From Trochalopteron elliotii (Eukaryota; Chordata; Aves; Passeriformes; Leiothrichidae): 64,000 bases of DNA. Both the position numbers and the translations under genes were made by a program. Where the stretch lies: positions 1,167,730 to 1,231,729 of the forward strand of contig JANPWX010000034.1 in assembly GCA_024734555.1 (NCBI GenBank). Direction: 5' to 3'. This document shows, piece after piece, positions 16,960 through 29,254 of the stretch; the first letter of the stretch is position 1; each line of letters opens with the position of its first letter. The notes under the pieces are model-generated. The model saw only the letters and a program-made list of their open reading frames with translations. It searched no databases and had not been told where the DNA came from.

Positions 16960-19876
16960 GTGAGCAAGTTTGGGAATACCATTTTTCTTTTCATTTCCTG
17001 TCTGCTTCAAAACACAGTGCTTTGCTAATTCTTCTGGTAAAATGGATTAATTTAGGAAACACTTGGTTACACGGTTCTTATTCCTTGTTGTAAAGACAGA
17101 TTTGATTTTGAGAGATATTTGTTGTTGTAATGATGCAATAATCTGATCCCACCATCCAGGTCTGTGAGAATGAATTTTCTTAACAAGGCATGATCAGAGA
17201 GTAAGATCTCTTCCTCAAGGGACAGAAAAAGTTATAAAATAGTTGAATTTGGATACAGGTCAGTCAGGTTGTAACTGATAATCTTGACAAAATAAATCTG
17301 GACTTGTTTGCAGCAAGCAGCCTGGAAAAAAGGGTGGTGACTGTGCTCTCTGGCTTCTTGGAAACATCTCAAAAAATCCTTCCTGTCTGTAAACAGTGGT
17401 CAGCAATTGTATAGAATCACGGGTATATAATCACTTCCAAGATCCCACTTGGAAGCCATGCCAGCTGGGAGGATTCAGTAGGCACAGATCTTTGGTTCTG
17501 TGCCCATCCTGTGAATTTCAGCACGTCTGAAGGTGAGGCTTGTGCTTTATGGCCCACGTAGACAAAGCAGGAGAGATACTCATTGTTGGTAACTATGTGA
17601 TTCCAGCCCTTGTAAAACCAAGGAAGAAATCATTGTCTCGGGCTTCCCAGTGCAACCCTGCACGTCTCACTCTCAGCCAAAGGCTTTAGTTTACAACAGC
17701 TTTTGAAATATAATGCACAGTAATAAATAAACAATACCATATAGCAAGGTTTCTGGAGAGCACATGTTTAAATAACAAAGGTGAATCTCACCAAGGTCTT
17801 CAGCTGTGCAAAAATTTCTTTTACATCAGCACAGCCTTACACACTCCACCATTTATGAGATTTGGAAGTGGCCTAACTACAGGCAACAAGGTTTTAAAGC
17901 TTTTAGTTAAACTGGGAAATTAATGATCTGCCAAAACTACTAACTCCCAGCTACATGTGTAGAGGAGCACCAGATATCATCATGAGTAATAATAGAAATG
18001 ATCATGCTGCATTGTGCCTGCCAGCATATTATTTAATTATTAACTGAGATGGAGGAGCTCAGTAATCGAATAGAAGTCCCCTTCAGAAATATTAAGACAT
18101 TGAATAATTTAAACTTGATTGATCTGATCTCATTTACTCAACCTTCCCCCCTCATTTTAAAAGATAAAATAATTAACAGCAGTGGCCTGTGCCACGTGTG
18201 TTGCAGCTGAAGCTCTCTGCAGGGAGCACACCACAGGAGCAGCTCCCTGGTGTCTGATCCAACCTCACCTCGCTGCCCTGTTCCCCCCCAAAATGCTGTG
18301 TGCTGAAAAGCTGCCAGCCTGCCTGGGGTGGAGGTGGGGAGTGCTCAGAGACCTGCTTGTGACCCCCTGGTGCTGCTTCAGCTATAAAACTCAAGGGCAC
18401 AGAATACAGCTGTCACTCACAGGGGCCTTGCAAGCACCTTGTACCCCTGCAGGGGCCAAGCAAACCTGACTGGAGAGATCACTGGGGAATTCAGCTACCT
18501 CTTTCTATTTTGCTGTCTGCATAAAATGGCCTGGAAGCTAAAAGAGTTAATTATCTCCTTCTCAATACTTTCCTTTTCCACATGGTTAGACCTGGCTCTC
18601 CTTGCACATCTTTTTTATTGGTTTTAAATGATGTACAGTAGTGAATTGTTGCCCCAGTAGATAGGAATGAATGACAGGGAGGCAGTGGCCAAACAGCAAG
18701 GAAAGGAATAACTATTCCTGCTATTTAGCTTAGCTTTCCAGCTTCATTCCATTAAAATCAGCTTCTTGCAATTACATATTCCACACCATTTCTTTTTTCT
18801 CCCTGCCTTATAATTTTGCAGTTGATGGTGGATTCCCTGGTTAGTTTCATGGCTGTGAAAATGCAGAAAGCCAGAGGGCCTGTCAGTAATACAGTGTGTT
18901 AGCATGAGCAGTGCAGTAAAAATTCATAATGCAATGAGTCAGTTTGATTCTGTTTTATACAGAGCTGCATCCCCCTGTCCATCCAATTTCATTCTGTTGA
19001 GGTTAGAGCCTTTCACTTAAATGATAGTTCTTTTTATAAACTTCAAAGTCATCCTGAGGTTAAGTCCTGTCTTGCTGAGGAGCTCTTCTGAAAGAGAGGC
19101 TCACCAATGTGAAATTCCCCCAACCACTTCTTTACATTTTTTGGACGGCTACAGCTAGATCTTGGCAGGGTGGAGAAAAAGCAGGTCATAACACAGCAAT
19201 CTGCTCTGGTTTCATCCTTTCTTCCTGGTATAGGTTGGAGACAACATGTTAGATCATTGGAGAGAGGAAAACCTCCTATAGACAGAGGTCAAATGGGGCA
19301 GTTTGATGTAGTTTCTCCTTCATTGCCAAGGCCTATGCCCACAGCAGGGGTTTCCAGGAACCAAAAATGCAAAAAGCGTTTCTTTGATTTCTGAGGGATC
19401 ATTTGTGATAATGAATGTGATTTAAAAAAGCAAGGGCAGGGCGCACAGAGCAGCTCTTCTGGTACAATTAAACTGATGGGCAGGTAAAATAGAATAAAGT
19501 CACAAGATGGGGAACATAGAGCTTGTGGTGGGCGATGAATCAGTGGTTAGTGGAAACTGAAGTCTCAAAAGTTCCAACTTGCCTGGCAACAATGGGACTT
19601 TGTCCTGTAGCAGACCATCCAGCCTTGAAGAGACCATTTCAAAGAGGATGAATCCCCTCTGTGGGTATGATCCCATGTCTCTTAGCTGAACCTGATTTCC
19701 CAGTATTTTTGTAGGCTATGGGTATTAATCTGAGCTCGTTTCTAATTCTGTCAATACCCAAACGGGTCATGAGGTGTTCTGGTGGAAACCACTGTGGTGA
19801 TAGTCCTTGGTCACTCACTCAACCAGACTAGCTCAAGTCAGTCAGCTGTGGGTTAATCTGATGAATCCTTCTTCCC

Positions 19877-19897
19877 TTTTTTTTTTTTTTTTTTTTT
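19877..19897. repeat. T21 homopolymer
   Basis: Twenty-one T residues preceded by CTTCCC and followed by CAG. It could be a relic of a retroposed poly(A) tail on the minus strand or simple slippage. No retrocopy was recognised beside it. Confidence 0.8.
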
Positions 19898-22506
19898 CAG
19901 TCATCTCACCTCTCTGGGGCTGCCTCTATTCCCTGAGGAAAAAGATTAATCAGAACCACTAAGCATGACAAAAATTACCAGGAGATTCTAGAGCAATAAA
20001 TACATGTTAACAGACAGAAATAATCTGTTATTTCAGCATTAGAATTCAGATCTATTTTAGTGATCTATTAAAACAGGGATGGTTGGCTAGTTGGTTAATT
20101 AAGCAAAAATAAAACATGAGAGAGAACATGATTGTCTGGGAGTTGGTCACTTATGTTTATACAAGCTGTCTGCCTGTGACAGAGTCCCAGATTGGTTGTG
20201 ATACTGTCCTGTGGGGTTTTGTAGGGAAAAGGCATAGAGCAGCTCACTACCTCTGGATTTTAGATTGCATTATTGACTCTGCTGAGATGTATTAATCTTG
20301 CAAAAAAATCAGGAAGGGAAAATGTAAACCTAACAGGTTTTCTTGACTTTGGTGAATTGCCTTGTAAGTGGGTGGATTTATAGAAGTGACCCTATTACCC
20401 AGGAAGGTTATAATGACCTATTTATTGATTTAAAATAATTATATTTTGTTGAGTTAGATTTTGGAGGGGGGAGGTTGTTTTCTAGAATTGGTTTAGGTTG
20501 GTAATTTACTGCAAAGTAGGTAATAATAATACAACCACAAAAATATAGTAGATATTGACAGAAGTTTGATTAAGGTGATTTGTGTAGCCAATCATTTTTT
20601 AACCTCTTAAACTGATTAAGATAGGCTTGCAGAATGGCTGAAGTAAAGAATGTTGTTTCAGGTGGGGTTCCTTGGAGAAGTATTCAGAGTATTTCCAAAC
20701 ACTGTTTTATTGTTTCTGCTTTATAAGTATTCTTTCTCTTTTAAGAAAGAAAAACTGCTATGATTTGAAAAATGAAACAACTCTTGATTTCTTAAGCAAA
20801 TCTCTATGAGTAATTTGACTTTGGTTTAAAAAAAAGGAACCTATCAGAAGTAGCAAGTGTTTGTGAGAGACTGATTAATTTTAATCTATTCAGGGCAGAT
20901 CAAATGTACTTGGCTAGATTAAAATAAGATAATCATCAGCATCATCCTTGTAATTTGTAAATTTTGAATTGCTCCAGTTTTTGGCTAATGGGGCATTGCA
21001 GGAGATGGGAGGATCCATGTGGATTGTCACTTGTAGTAATAATTTGTAGCTGCTTTTGCTCTTAGAAGGTGGCAGGGACAATGTAAACAGTAAAAGCCCT
21101 ATTGAGGCTGGTAATGTGGTGAGATGTAGTAACAGGATGGCACATTTGATTTGTTCTAGAGAACAAGGTAGCATTGTACAAATGCATTTTTCAGAGAGGG
21201 CAGGTTGAATTATGCTCTGTTATAATGTATTATTTATCATTAGCATTTTCTTTAGTTGTGGGACTCTCAGAATGTGACCAAATTGTCCCAGGAGAGAAGT
21301 TTAGGGTTTGTAAATGAAGGAGTCAGAATACTGTCAATGTTGTGGAGTAGGGTATAAAGATAAGCTGGAGAAAGGGCCATAATTAAGCAAGGACAATTAA
21401 ATTATGGACAATAATAAGGTTTGTGTTGTGATACATGTAATTACTTTTGTTAAATATCATGGTTTGATACATTAGGTTTGAGGCTATGGCAGAGAGGGAA
21501 TTTATGTCCTTGGGTTTTTATGCATTATTGAGAGTCCTTTATTCCCTTTGGACCTCAATTATAAAAATACATCTATATAATTGCCTCAGGAGACAGACTC
21601 CCAGAATCACACAGGAGGAGCTGCCCAAGGTTCTGTGGAGGCACTTCAGTCATGACAGACCTGGAGAATCCCCTTCCACAGACACACCTGAGTGCCATGC
21701 TCTGGGCTGGGGCTGTTTGGCTTTTCTTCTCTGTGTTTCATGGGAGCTGCACTGCTCTGGCCCCAAACCTCAGCTGGCATGAAAAATACTGCTTGTGAAA
21801 AGCCTGTGGTACTGCTGCACTTACCAGCTATGATGTACTGCTGGTATTACAGCCAAGTTCCCTGAGGAGGAGGAATTTAAGGCTTTGCTTATCCCTCTGA
21901 ACTGCACAGCTTTTTACCCTGAAAAGCAGGAATACAGTACAGGAAACATTCTTAATTATTTGTTTGCAATTTTTTTTTCATATGGTCCATAATGGAGGAT
22001 TCATTTACAGTAATGGCTGAGAAGCTTATTGCAAATGCTTGAATTTTCTCAATTAGCAAGCAAAGTGCTTAAGTCCAATAAACAGGAAAAGAAACTGTGT
22101 CAGTAAATGTGGTCGTTCATTTATTTTGACACATTTTAATTTAGAGTGATGTATGAACAATAATACTTCCCAGCCTTCTGGTAAATGCATTTGTGTATTT
22201 TGTAAAAATACTGATAGGCAAGTAATATGGAGCCTGCTTTCTCAGTGCCTGAGCTCACTCACCAATGCAGCTTTGCTGTGCTGAATCTTTGCTGAGAAGC
22301 ACTTAGAGTTTATCAAATTTACAGAACAGCGAAGTAAGAAATAGCCAGTGTTCATTACAGATGCTTCAGTGAATAGAGGAGCTGGTTTTGTTTGAATTAC
22401 TGATACTCCCAGTATAGCCATAGTTGCCTGCTCAACGTTTTGTTTACTCTGACGTGCATATTTACCAGAAATGGGAGCAATAATATTCTTTGAGAACATG
22501 AAAAGA

Positions 22507-22526
22507 ATATATATATATATATATAT
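22507..22526. repeat. (AT)n microsatellite
   Basis: About ten uninterrupted AT dinucleotides. Confidence 0.9.
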
Positions 22527-24665
22527 GTACTTCTCTGGGCCCTCCAGGCCCTCGTGTAGTTAGTTAAAAACACCATGCTGAGTAATGTGACATTTCATAA
22601 TAGCAGTGCATTTTATTTTCTAACCCCATAAATCTGCATAAACCTCCAGGATCTCCATATCACTGTGGAGAAGAGGAGCTGGAGCACACACATGTTAAAT
22701 GCCTGGCCTGGGGTCACTGAATGAGTCTGTTGCAGAGGCAGGAGTGAGCAGGATTCTCTGCTTTAATCAGTGGAAGACACTGTAAGACTCAGTCACTGTG
22801 AGGTGGCTTTAAAAACCATTTTATGATGTCTTGGCTAATGACCAGTGTCTCTTTTCACTTGCTGTGGATGCACCTTCTCTTCTACCCCTTCATATACTTA
22901 ATCTGATATTGAAATGTAGAAATGAAACTTTAATTTCTATAACATCTGGCTTGTAAAAAGAGAGGAGTTGGTCAAAACTAGATCCATCTGCAGAATGTGT
23001 CCATTAAGTCACTTCCACCTGCTGTTGTGGAAGGTGGAGATAGGAATGAAGAGATAAATCCAGTTTTCACTGATCAGGCTTAAACTATCATTCAGGAGAA
23101 GTGAAACATAAAAACTGGGTATTTTGACGTAAGTTGAAAGACAAAAAGGAAATCCACTCTTTTTTTATTTCCTAGATGAGAAAACTTTGTGTTTTCTTTT
23201 TTTTTTAATCTGGGAAAGTGTGGCTGTTACAGACACTGAGGCTACTGCAGGGCTGTACAGAGACCTGCACAAGAACAAGCAGGTCTCCTACCACATCCCC
23301 AGAGTTTACCTCTGCAGCATTTTCCTCCTGAATTTTTCATACGTGTACACACACTGTTGTTGGCTGTCCTGAAGAGGATAAAATGCATTGAAATGCTAGA
23401 CCTCTCTTACTGATGAGAGCAGTAATTCAGTTTGCAGGGTATGATTCATTATGGCTCTATAACCTCTCTGAACCTGGAGACAGCAGCGAGGCTGCTCTGA
23501 TTATGAGTCAGTGCAGAGGGCTTGTAGACCAGACTGGCAGCCTCTAGGATTCACTGTGGCAGGGATATGACCTTATGGCATCCTCCTAAGGACTGCTTGA
23601 GCCTGTACCACACCCTGCACTGGCTCCTGGCAGTCCCTTCTTTGTGCTCGAGCCAGCAAATGTGCAAAGCTGTCCTGGTATGGCTTGTCACACTACTGAT
23701 TTCATTAGAGGGACAGTTAGCACCAGAGGGAGGAGGTAAGGAGAAAGGTGCATCTCCAAGATCTAGATGAAGTACAGGTTTTGGCTGGAGCCAGAGTAGA
23801 GATTTATTCAGGGTTTCTCATGTCATGGATCTCACCCGTATCCAAAAGTGCAGGACATGTCTGAGTTTGGGGTTTTAAATACATTTGAGTCTTGAGTCTT
23901 CTTTTTTATGGTTGTAAGAACACTGTATCTAAAAATTCCAGGAAAATTCTAGCTAGAAAAATACAGAAAAGCTGCTCAGATACTTGGTGTAGTTGTGGAT
24001 AGAAGCTGGGTCTGCATTAGTCCCTGTGGGCCTGGGGAGCAAGGAACACGGCCATGGAGCAGACTGGGAATGGGAAAGGTTGTGGCTGGGGAAGATGTGT
24101 ATGAGAGAAGCAGCTCAAACAGGTACAGGACTCTGAGAGGGAGTGTGAAATGCATTTTAGAAGGCCCTGGTCAGCACATTGGCCAAGGAGGACCTCTCTG
24201 ACTGTGCTGGAGGGTGGCAGTGGGGTGATTAGCCAGGCAGAGGAGGAGGGGACAGAGGCAGTGATCCATCCTGGGGCAGTGGAGGGAGGCAAGGACAGGA
24301 GTTCTGCCTGGGTGATTAGCACAGCTATTACTGAGAGGGCATGTCACACTGGGAGAGGTGACTTTAGCTGAGCTGCTTCTGCTGGAAGTAATGACTTCTG
24401 CTTATAGCAAGAACACAGTCACAATAAGAACAACCTGTGCGTGTCATAAAATTAAGCTGTAAAGGTAATGGTAAAAAGGACTGTGACATTTAAAGAGGGA
24501 AAACTCTGCAGCACTTTCATGAGCAAATTGGGGAAAAACCAGCCCAAACCTTCAGCTACCTGTGAAGATGCTGCATTTTTCATGTCTGAAGATGTTTTTT
24601 AACTGCAGTGTAATTTAAAAATCTAATTTTTCAATGAGACATATTTATTTCTTTTTCCTTTTTAG

Positions 24666-24749
24666 CTCTATCGTCCACTTCTGAAAAGATATGCTGAGCT
24701 TGAACAGAAGGTTATCTACAACCCAGCCTCTTCTTGTCCTGCAAAATAG
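24666..24749 (+). CDS. XYLB: Xylulose kinase, terminal coding exon with stop
   Basis: The exon starts in phase 0 after the pyrimidine-rich acceptor CTTTTTCCTTTTTAG. It encodes 27 residues and ends with TAG at 24747-24749. It opens LYRPLLKRYAELEQKV, matching the conserved C-terminal helix of human XYLB (Y, LL, YA, LEQ in register). The last ten residues after that helix share nothing obvious with the mammalian tail, which is also short and variable. Length from the helix to the stop is similar in both. The 3' UTR starts at 24750. Confidence 0.93.
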   Translation, partial: LYRPLLKRYAELEQKVIYNPASSCPAK

Positions 24750-27097
24750 AAGCAAACAAAATTTATATGTTGGCTGAGTGGTCTCCCAAGGAGAAGATCA
24801 GAAGAGATTTGCTCAGAATTTACTGGAGCTGTTTAAATCATTTCGTTCTTCTTTGTAGACAAATAATTTTTAAATGTCTGTGTTTGAGTGTGTTGGTGGG
24901 GAAAAATTACATTATGATTGAAAACCTTCTTTTTCTGACCTAGAGACGGGGCTCTTGAGAGGCGTTTTACAAACTTTTATTCCATTTTCAGTTTCATGTG
25001 AAGGCTGAGATGGTACAGATGTTACAATTCACGCCATCGCAATCAGAAGCCAAACTGTTTCCTAACTACAATACATTATAAGCATTTTTTGGCCTATCAG
25101 CTTTGGCCACACAATGCTGTAAATGCCTTAAAGCCAATTACCTAAAATTACCCCTTGTGGGTCCTACTGCAATACATCTTTCATAGTTCTATTTCTCCAA
25201 AGTATCTAGTCTTATTTGCAGGGCCATCTTTTGAAACTTGTTTCTAGTTCCATTTCTCTCTCAACAATGTCTATCCTGTCCCATGGCCTTTCTAAGTCAG
25301 CATACTTTATCTCAAGGTTTGCATACAGGTGCACAAGACTATGTGAGCCTTCTGTCAGGCTTTGAGAATTCTGTACAAATGCATTTCCCACAAAAACTGA
25401 TTAAAAAAGCATAATTTTGCTCTGTGTGTTTGTGGCCTCAATTTTTCTTAGGTACTTTTCAGACTATGCTTACTCTTTTGGAAGAACTGGGTGACAAAAT
25501 CAAGCTCCTTGTGTATGTGAGTCACTCTACCCATCTCTGTCAGCTTTGATTCCATGTGTTTGGCATGCCAGCCTCTGCATACCTGTCTAGCAAAGTATCT
25601 TAATTCCTCAACTTCTCTTGCTTAAATGTTTTGAGACTATCTTTCTGTTAATCTGTACCTTGGAGATGTTTATATCTTTGCCTTCACAGAAAGCATAAGC
25701 ACACTGACTTAATCCCATCTTTCTTTAATATGTGGAGGAAGCTGATTAAAGTCTTTAAAGACTCCCTGGGATCCTCTGAAAAGGGAAATTCTTGTCACAT
25801 GACACTATGGAAAGCCTGCTGTGTGATGAACCATGATATGGCAGGGGTTTATAGATTGTGGAAAGCACAGAGATCTTCTGTGATACAGACACCACTGCAC
25901 AATGTTTTACTTGACATCAGTTTTGTAAAAAAGAAAATAAGAGACCAAACATGGAAAGTTTCATACATCTCCTTTCTGTTTCAAAAAGCAGAGTCAGTTC
26001 ATTTGCACACCATCTTGGCATTACTCTCTTTCTTCCTCCTTTTCATGGCTGTGAAATTCTGTGTTGTGCTCTGCTTTCAACAGGGAAGGCTGGTAATTTT
26101 TTTTTCTTACACCCCCAATATCCCATTTCTTTCTTGGACATCTTGAATAGGACAGCTTGATTGTCTTGCTCTGTTGCCACTGTTTCACTTCAATTCTTTT
26201 AGTCCAGATTAAGTAGTTTCTAGCTGAGAAAATCTCAGAAAATGGGAGCCAGGAGATCTTTCTGCAAAGATGTGTGGAAGTTGCAGAATTTGAATGAACA
26301 TCCCTGTGCAAGTGGGAACAGTTCACTGCATTCTGTGGAACTGGTATCTTTCCCATAGGATAAAATTTCTCCTGGGAATAAAGCAGATTGTTTAATGAAA
26401 GTGACTGAAGCCTTCCTCTCGTGTAGAGGCTGTAATGTGTCTTGGGAATAAGTCAGGGAATTGTAGAGAGTAGAGGATGTCTTTATTGACTGAGAGCAGG
26501 ATTGTGTCCCTGCTGGAGCTGGATGACTCAAATTCATATTCTTCACATTTTGGGGGCATAGGAGCACTCTCCCTATCCCTGCCACATCTCTGTTGAGAGT
26601 GGGAACCCCTGGCCATGACTCACCTCTGGAGTGGCCAGGGAATACTCACATTCCTCCTTTGGTCTCTCTTTTATATTTAAGTGCTTCACTTTTGAGTACG
26701 AGCAGTACCTTTTTTTGTTCACAACTGAATAATTACAACTTCTCCTGATATTAGCATGATTACTCAGGAAGGTCAAGAATTACATTTCCGAGTTGCCAGC
26801 GCAGGTTTCTTTTAAGCAACTGCTTTAAAAGGTGGCATTAGAAATACACATCTATCTCTTTTATGTGCTTATTATTCTGGGTCCAAAGGTACAGTGCTAA
26901 AACATATAATACTTCTTGCAGGCCTCCACTGTCAGCAGTTGCTTTGTCATTGAGCAAGGCTGTAGAGAATGCAGAAGGATTAATTAATACAAGTGAAACA
27001 ATGCCTGCTAGTTTAGGCAGCATTACCATCATCATTAGCCTGAAGTTCTGCCAGGTTACTGGTTTGATGTCAAAGTTAACCACACGGGGAAGGGGTT
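24750..27097 (+). other. XYLB 3' UTR and beginning of intergenic DNA
   Basis: The 3' UTR must begin here, but its end is not certain. The first canonical AATAAA after the stop that I noticed is at 26377-26382, about 1.6 kb downstream, with an ATTAAA near 25746. Neither can be confirmed without transcript data. ORFs in both strands around 25730-26800 show no domain. No recognised repeat was seen until the CR1 at 27098. Confidence 0.5.
26377..26382 (+). terminator. Possible XYLB polyadenylation signal
   Basis: AATAAA lies about 1.6 kb after the XYLB stop codon. It is the first canonical hexamer noticed on the + strand. Without RNA evidence this is only a candidate. Confidence 0.2.
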
Positions 27098-27244
27098 TGG
27101 AGAGGTCACAATCACAGAATGGGTCAGGTTGGAAGGGGCCACAGGGGTCATTTGGTCCCACCTCTCTGTTCCAAGAGGGTGATCCCAGAGCACACAGCAC
27201 AGGATTGTGTCCAGGTGGTTCAGGAATATTTCCAGTAGGGAGAC
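27098..27244 (-). mobile_element. CR1 LINE, 3' end, left half of an interrupted copy
   Basis: The + strand starts AATCACAGAATGGGTCAGG, then TTGGAAGGGGCCACAGGGGTC and CACAGCACAGGATTGTGTCC, the standard antisense text of a CR1 3' end. It is cut at 27244 by an LTR insertion. The last six bases (GGAGAC) are the left target-site copy. Confidence 0.93.
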
Positions 27245-27984
27245 TGTCAGAGTCCAGGGCATTCCTTTAGTTGCCCTGGATGGTCACAGACCTCAGCAGA
27301 GAGGCCTGGGACCCAAGAAAGAGAGTTTGAATCCTGGACAGGGAGATCTGTCCAGGGGGGTTGCCTGGCACAGAGCTCAGGAAGACACAGGCTTTGATTT
27401 TAGTCCATGGAAACAGCTTCTAACATTGAGAGAAGAATTACAAGCCACAAAGGTGTGAAAACAGTAGTTTAGCTAATCACAGGGTGGAAAATTTGGTAGT
27501 TTTGGGATTCTTAGAATGGAAGTGAATGGGGACAAGATGGAGATTTTAGGGTGGTGCCCTGGGTTCTTCTTGTTCTCCCTTGGCCTCCATCTTCTGATGT
27601 GACGTGGGCACAAAGTAGTGTAAGAAGATTGGGTCAAAGTAGAAATGACCTTTTTAGTATAGATAAGAGGCATTGGCACAGAACTGTAAATAACAGACAC
27701 GTAACTATCTGTATAAGAAGGCAGCGACCTCCCATCACGGAGGGAGTCGCCTGTGTCCGAGCTGCTGTAAACACCTTGGATGGGAACAGAGAAATTTGTA
27801 AGATAAGAAATAATAAACACGCAAGAAACCAAGAAACACCAAGACCTTGAGACTCCTCTTCATTCTCGCACCGAGCTAAAAGGCTTCAGAGGGACAGAGA
27901 GCAGATAAAGAACCAGTCTGAAACACCATCATCTGAACCACCAACCTGAAATCTTGGGTAAGAAAGAAAACCCAAAACCCGAGA
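27245..27984 (+). mobile_element. Solo ERV LTR (740 bp) inside a CR1
   Basis: It starts TGTCAGAGTCCAGGGC and ends CCCGAGA, one base away from the GACA expected as the inverted partner of TGTC. The 6-bp duplication GGAGAC flanks it (27239-27244 and 27985-27990), and removing the insert restores continuous CR1 text. Late in the element a TATAAG (27712) is followed about 100 bases on by AATAAA (27812-27817), the layout of a U3-R-U5 LTR in + orientation. A CCTCCC/GGGAGG hairpin lies between them near 27724-27751, probably in R. The sequence resembles abundant LTR families of passerine genomes from memory. No internal retroviral genes are present. Confidence 0.85.
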
Positions 27985-28378
27985 GGAGACTCCACACCCT
28001 CTCTGAGTGATCTGTTCCAGTGCTCGGTCACTGCCCAGTAAAGAGGTTCTTCCTCATGGTCAGGTGGAACTTTCTGGGCATTAGTTTGTGCCCATTCCTC
28101 CTGTCCCACTGCTGGGCACCACTGAGGAGAGCCTGGTCTATATCAAGGCTGAACAGCCCCAGCTCCCTCACCCTTTCCTCATAAGGGAGACTCTCCAGAC
28201 CCCTGATGACCAGGGGAAGGTGTTCTTCCTGACATTCATTTACCCTGGTCTCCTGGGTCAGAGATTCCTGAGGGCTCGTCTTATTGGTGAAGACTGATGA
28301 AAGGAAGGCATTCAATAACTCTGTCTTCTCTACATCTTTCAGCTTTGTGCAGTTTTGGTGACAATTTTTTGAGCTCAT
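27985..28378 (-). pseudogene. CR1 LINE, right half, with pol ORF remnant and RT deletion
   Basis: The CR1 resumes after the LTR and continues upstream into coding sequence on the minus strand. A minus-strand frame open from 28378 to 28028 carries LLNAFLSSVFTNKTSPQESL, typical of the CR1 ORF2 linker between endonuclease and reverse transcriptase, then joins at about 28203-28210 directly to RGLESLPYEERVRELGLFSL, which normally lies at the very end of ORF2. The whole reverse-transcriptase core is therefore missing, and the frame is kept across the junction. The copy cannot encode an active element. Confidence 0.88.
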
Positions 28379-29200
28379 CTGTTTTGTCAGGGTGAGATGA
28401 TTATTGTCTCTTGTAGCTTTCTGGCTTTATTTGCTTGTAAAATGGGAGGCTCATGATCAGTTTCTTACTCAGCTGAGGAAGATTAAAGCTCACATTTCCC
28501 AGCTCATAGCACATTGCAGAACATTTCTAGTTAATATCTTGGCTCCTAGCAAAGTATTATGTAGTGCTAGTAGGATATTGTCTGGATGATTTAACTACTT
28601 TCTGGGCCTGAGCTCTTCTCTGGATAGGGAGAGGAGACACTTCCTTGTCTGTTGGGCTGGGGCTCTCTGACATGTCCCACATTATCATTAAAGCACTGTG
28701 TCCTCAGGGCAGCTGATGCACTGTGTGTTTGCTGCAGGAGTCCCTGAGAAGAGACTCCAATGCAGGGCTCTGAAGAGTGAGCCACCACTGAATTACAGTA
28801 TTGCTGTGGTGATGGGTTTATTAGGGCTGGCCTCTGAGGAACAGTGTCTGGAGTACAAGAATTTATAGACAAGCTCTTTTTTTTTTCCAGCTCACCCAAG
28901 TTGCACATGTTCACTGACTAGTGTCTGATAGAACAAGACTCAATAAATCTCCCCCTTGAAAGGTCCTTTGAAGAAATTCTGCAGTAAGACTTCTACTAGT
29001 CTTTTATTTTTGTCCTTCTAGGAATGCATGTTAGCTCACCAAGGAAACACAGTCTTCTTCCTCTCATGTGTACATCCCTTTAAAAAAAATCTCCAGTGAT
29101 GGAAGGTGCCCCTTTGGTTTTCTAAAACCATGTGGACTTTTTGCTAGCTTGTCTGTCTTATGGTACTCTGGTTGTCTGGAGTAGAGGTGGTTTTATGGTA
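28379..29200. other. Intergenic DNA with no recognised feature
   Basis: No exon, RNA gene or transposable element was recognised. A 10-base T run lies at about 28879-28888. Small ORFs present show no domain. Confidence 0.5.
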
Positions 29201-29254
29201 TCAGCTAGACTCGATGATCTTGGAGCTGTTTTCCAACCTCAGTGATTCTATGAC
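29201..29254 (+). mobile_element. CR1 LINE 3'-terminal fragment
   Basis: TAGACTCGATGATCTTGGAG, then TTTTCCAACCTCAGTGATTC and TATGAC, is the sense-strand 3' end of a CR1, including the terminal ATTCTATG unit. Only about 50 bases survive, as is common for severely 5'-truncated copies. Confidence 0.85.

Larger units (their letters stand above)
16960..24665 (+). other. XYLB: Last XYLB intron (7706 bases)
   Basis: The donor is GTGAGC and the acceptor is TCCTTTTTAG. It contains a 21-base T run (19877-19897) ending in CAG, an (AT)n run at 22507-22526, and an X-box-like motif with one mismatch (CTTGCCTGGCAAC, 19578-19590). The AT-rich blocks 17960-18140 and 18760-19000 have the look of conserved non-coding sequence but cannot be judged without alignment. 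No CR1 or LTR was recognised here, which makes it repeat-poor compared with the downstream side. Confidence 0.8.

Noticed and set aside
17434..17455. CTTCCAAG / CTTGGAAG inverted repeat
   Set aside because: An 8-bp stem is expected many times by chance in a window of this size.
19877..19930. Poly(T) plus CAG as a strong splice acceptor or a retrocopy tail
   Set aside because: No exon consistent with XYLB follows, and no processed-gene sequence lies beside the tract.
28028..28378. 116-codon minus-strand frame
   Set aside because: It is a CR1 ORF2 remnant with the reverse-transcriptase core deleted, so it is reported as a mobile-element pseudogene and not as a gene.
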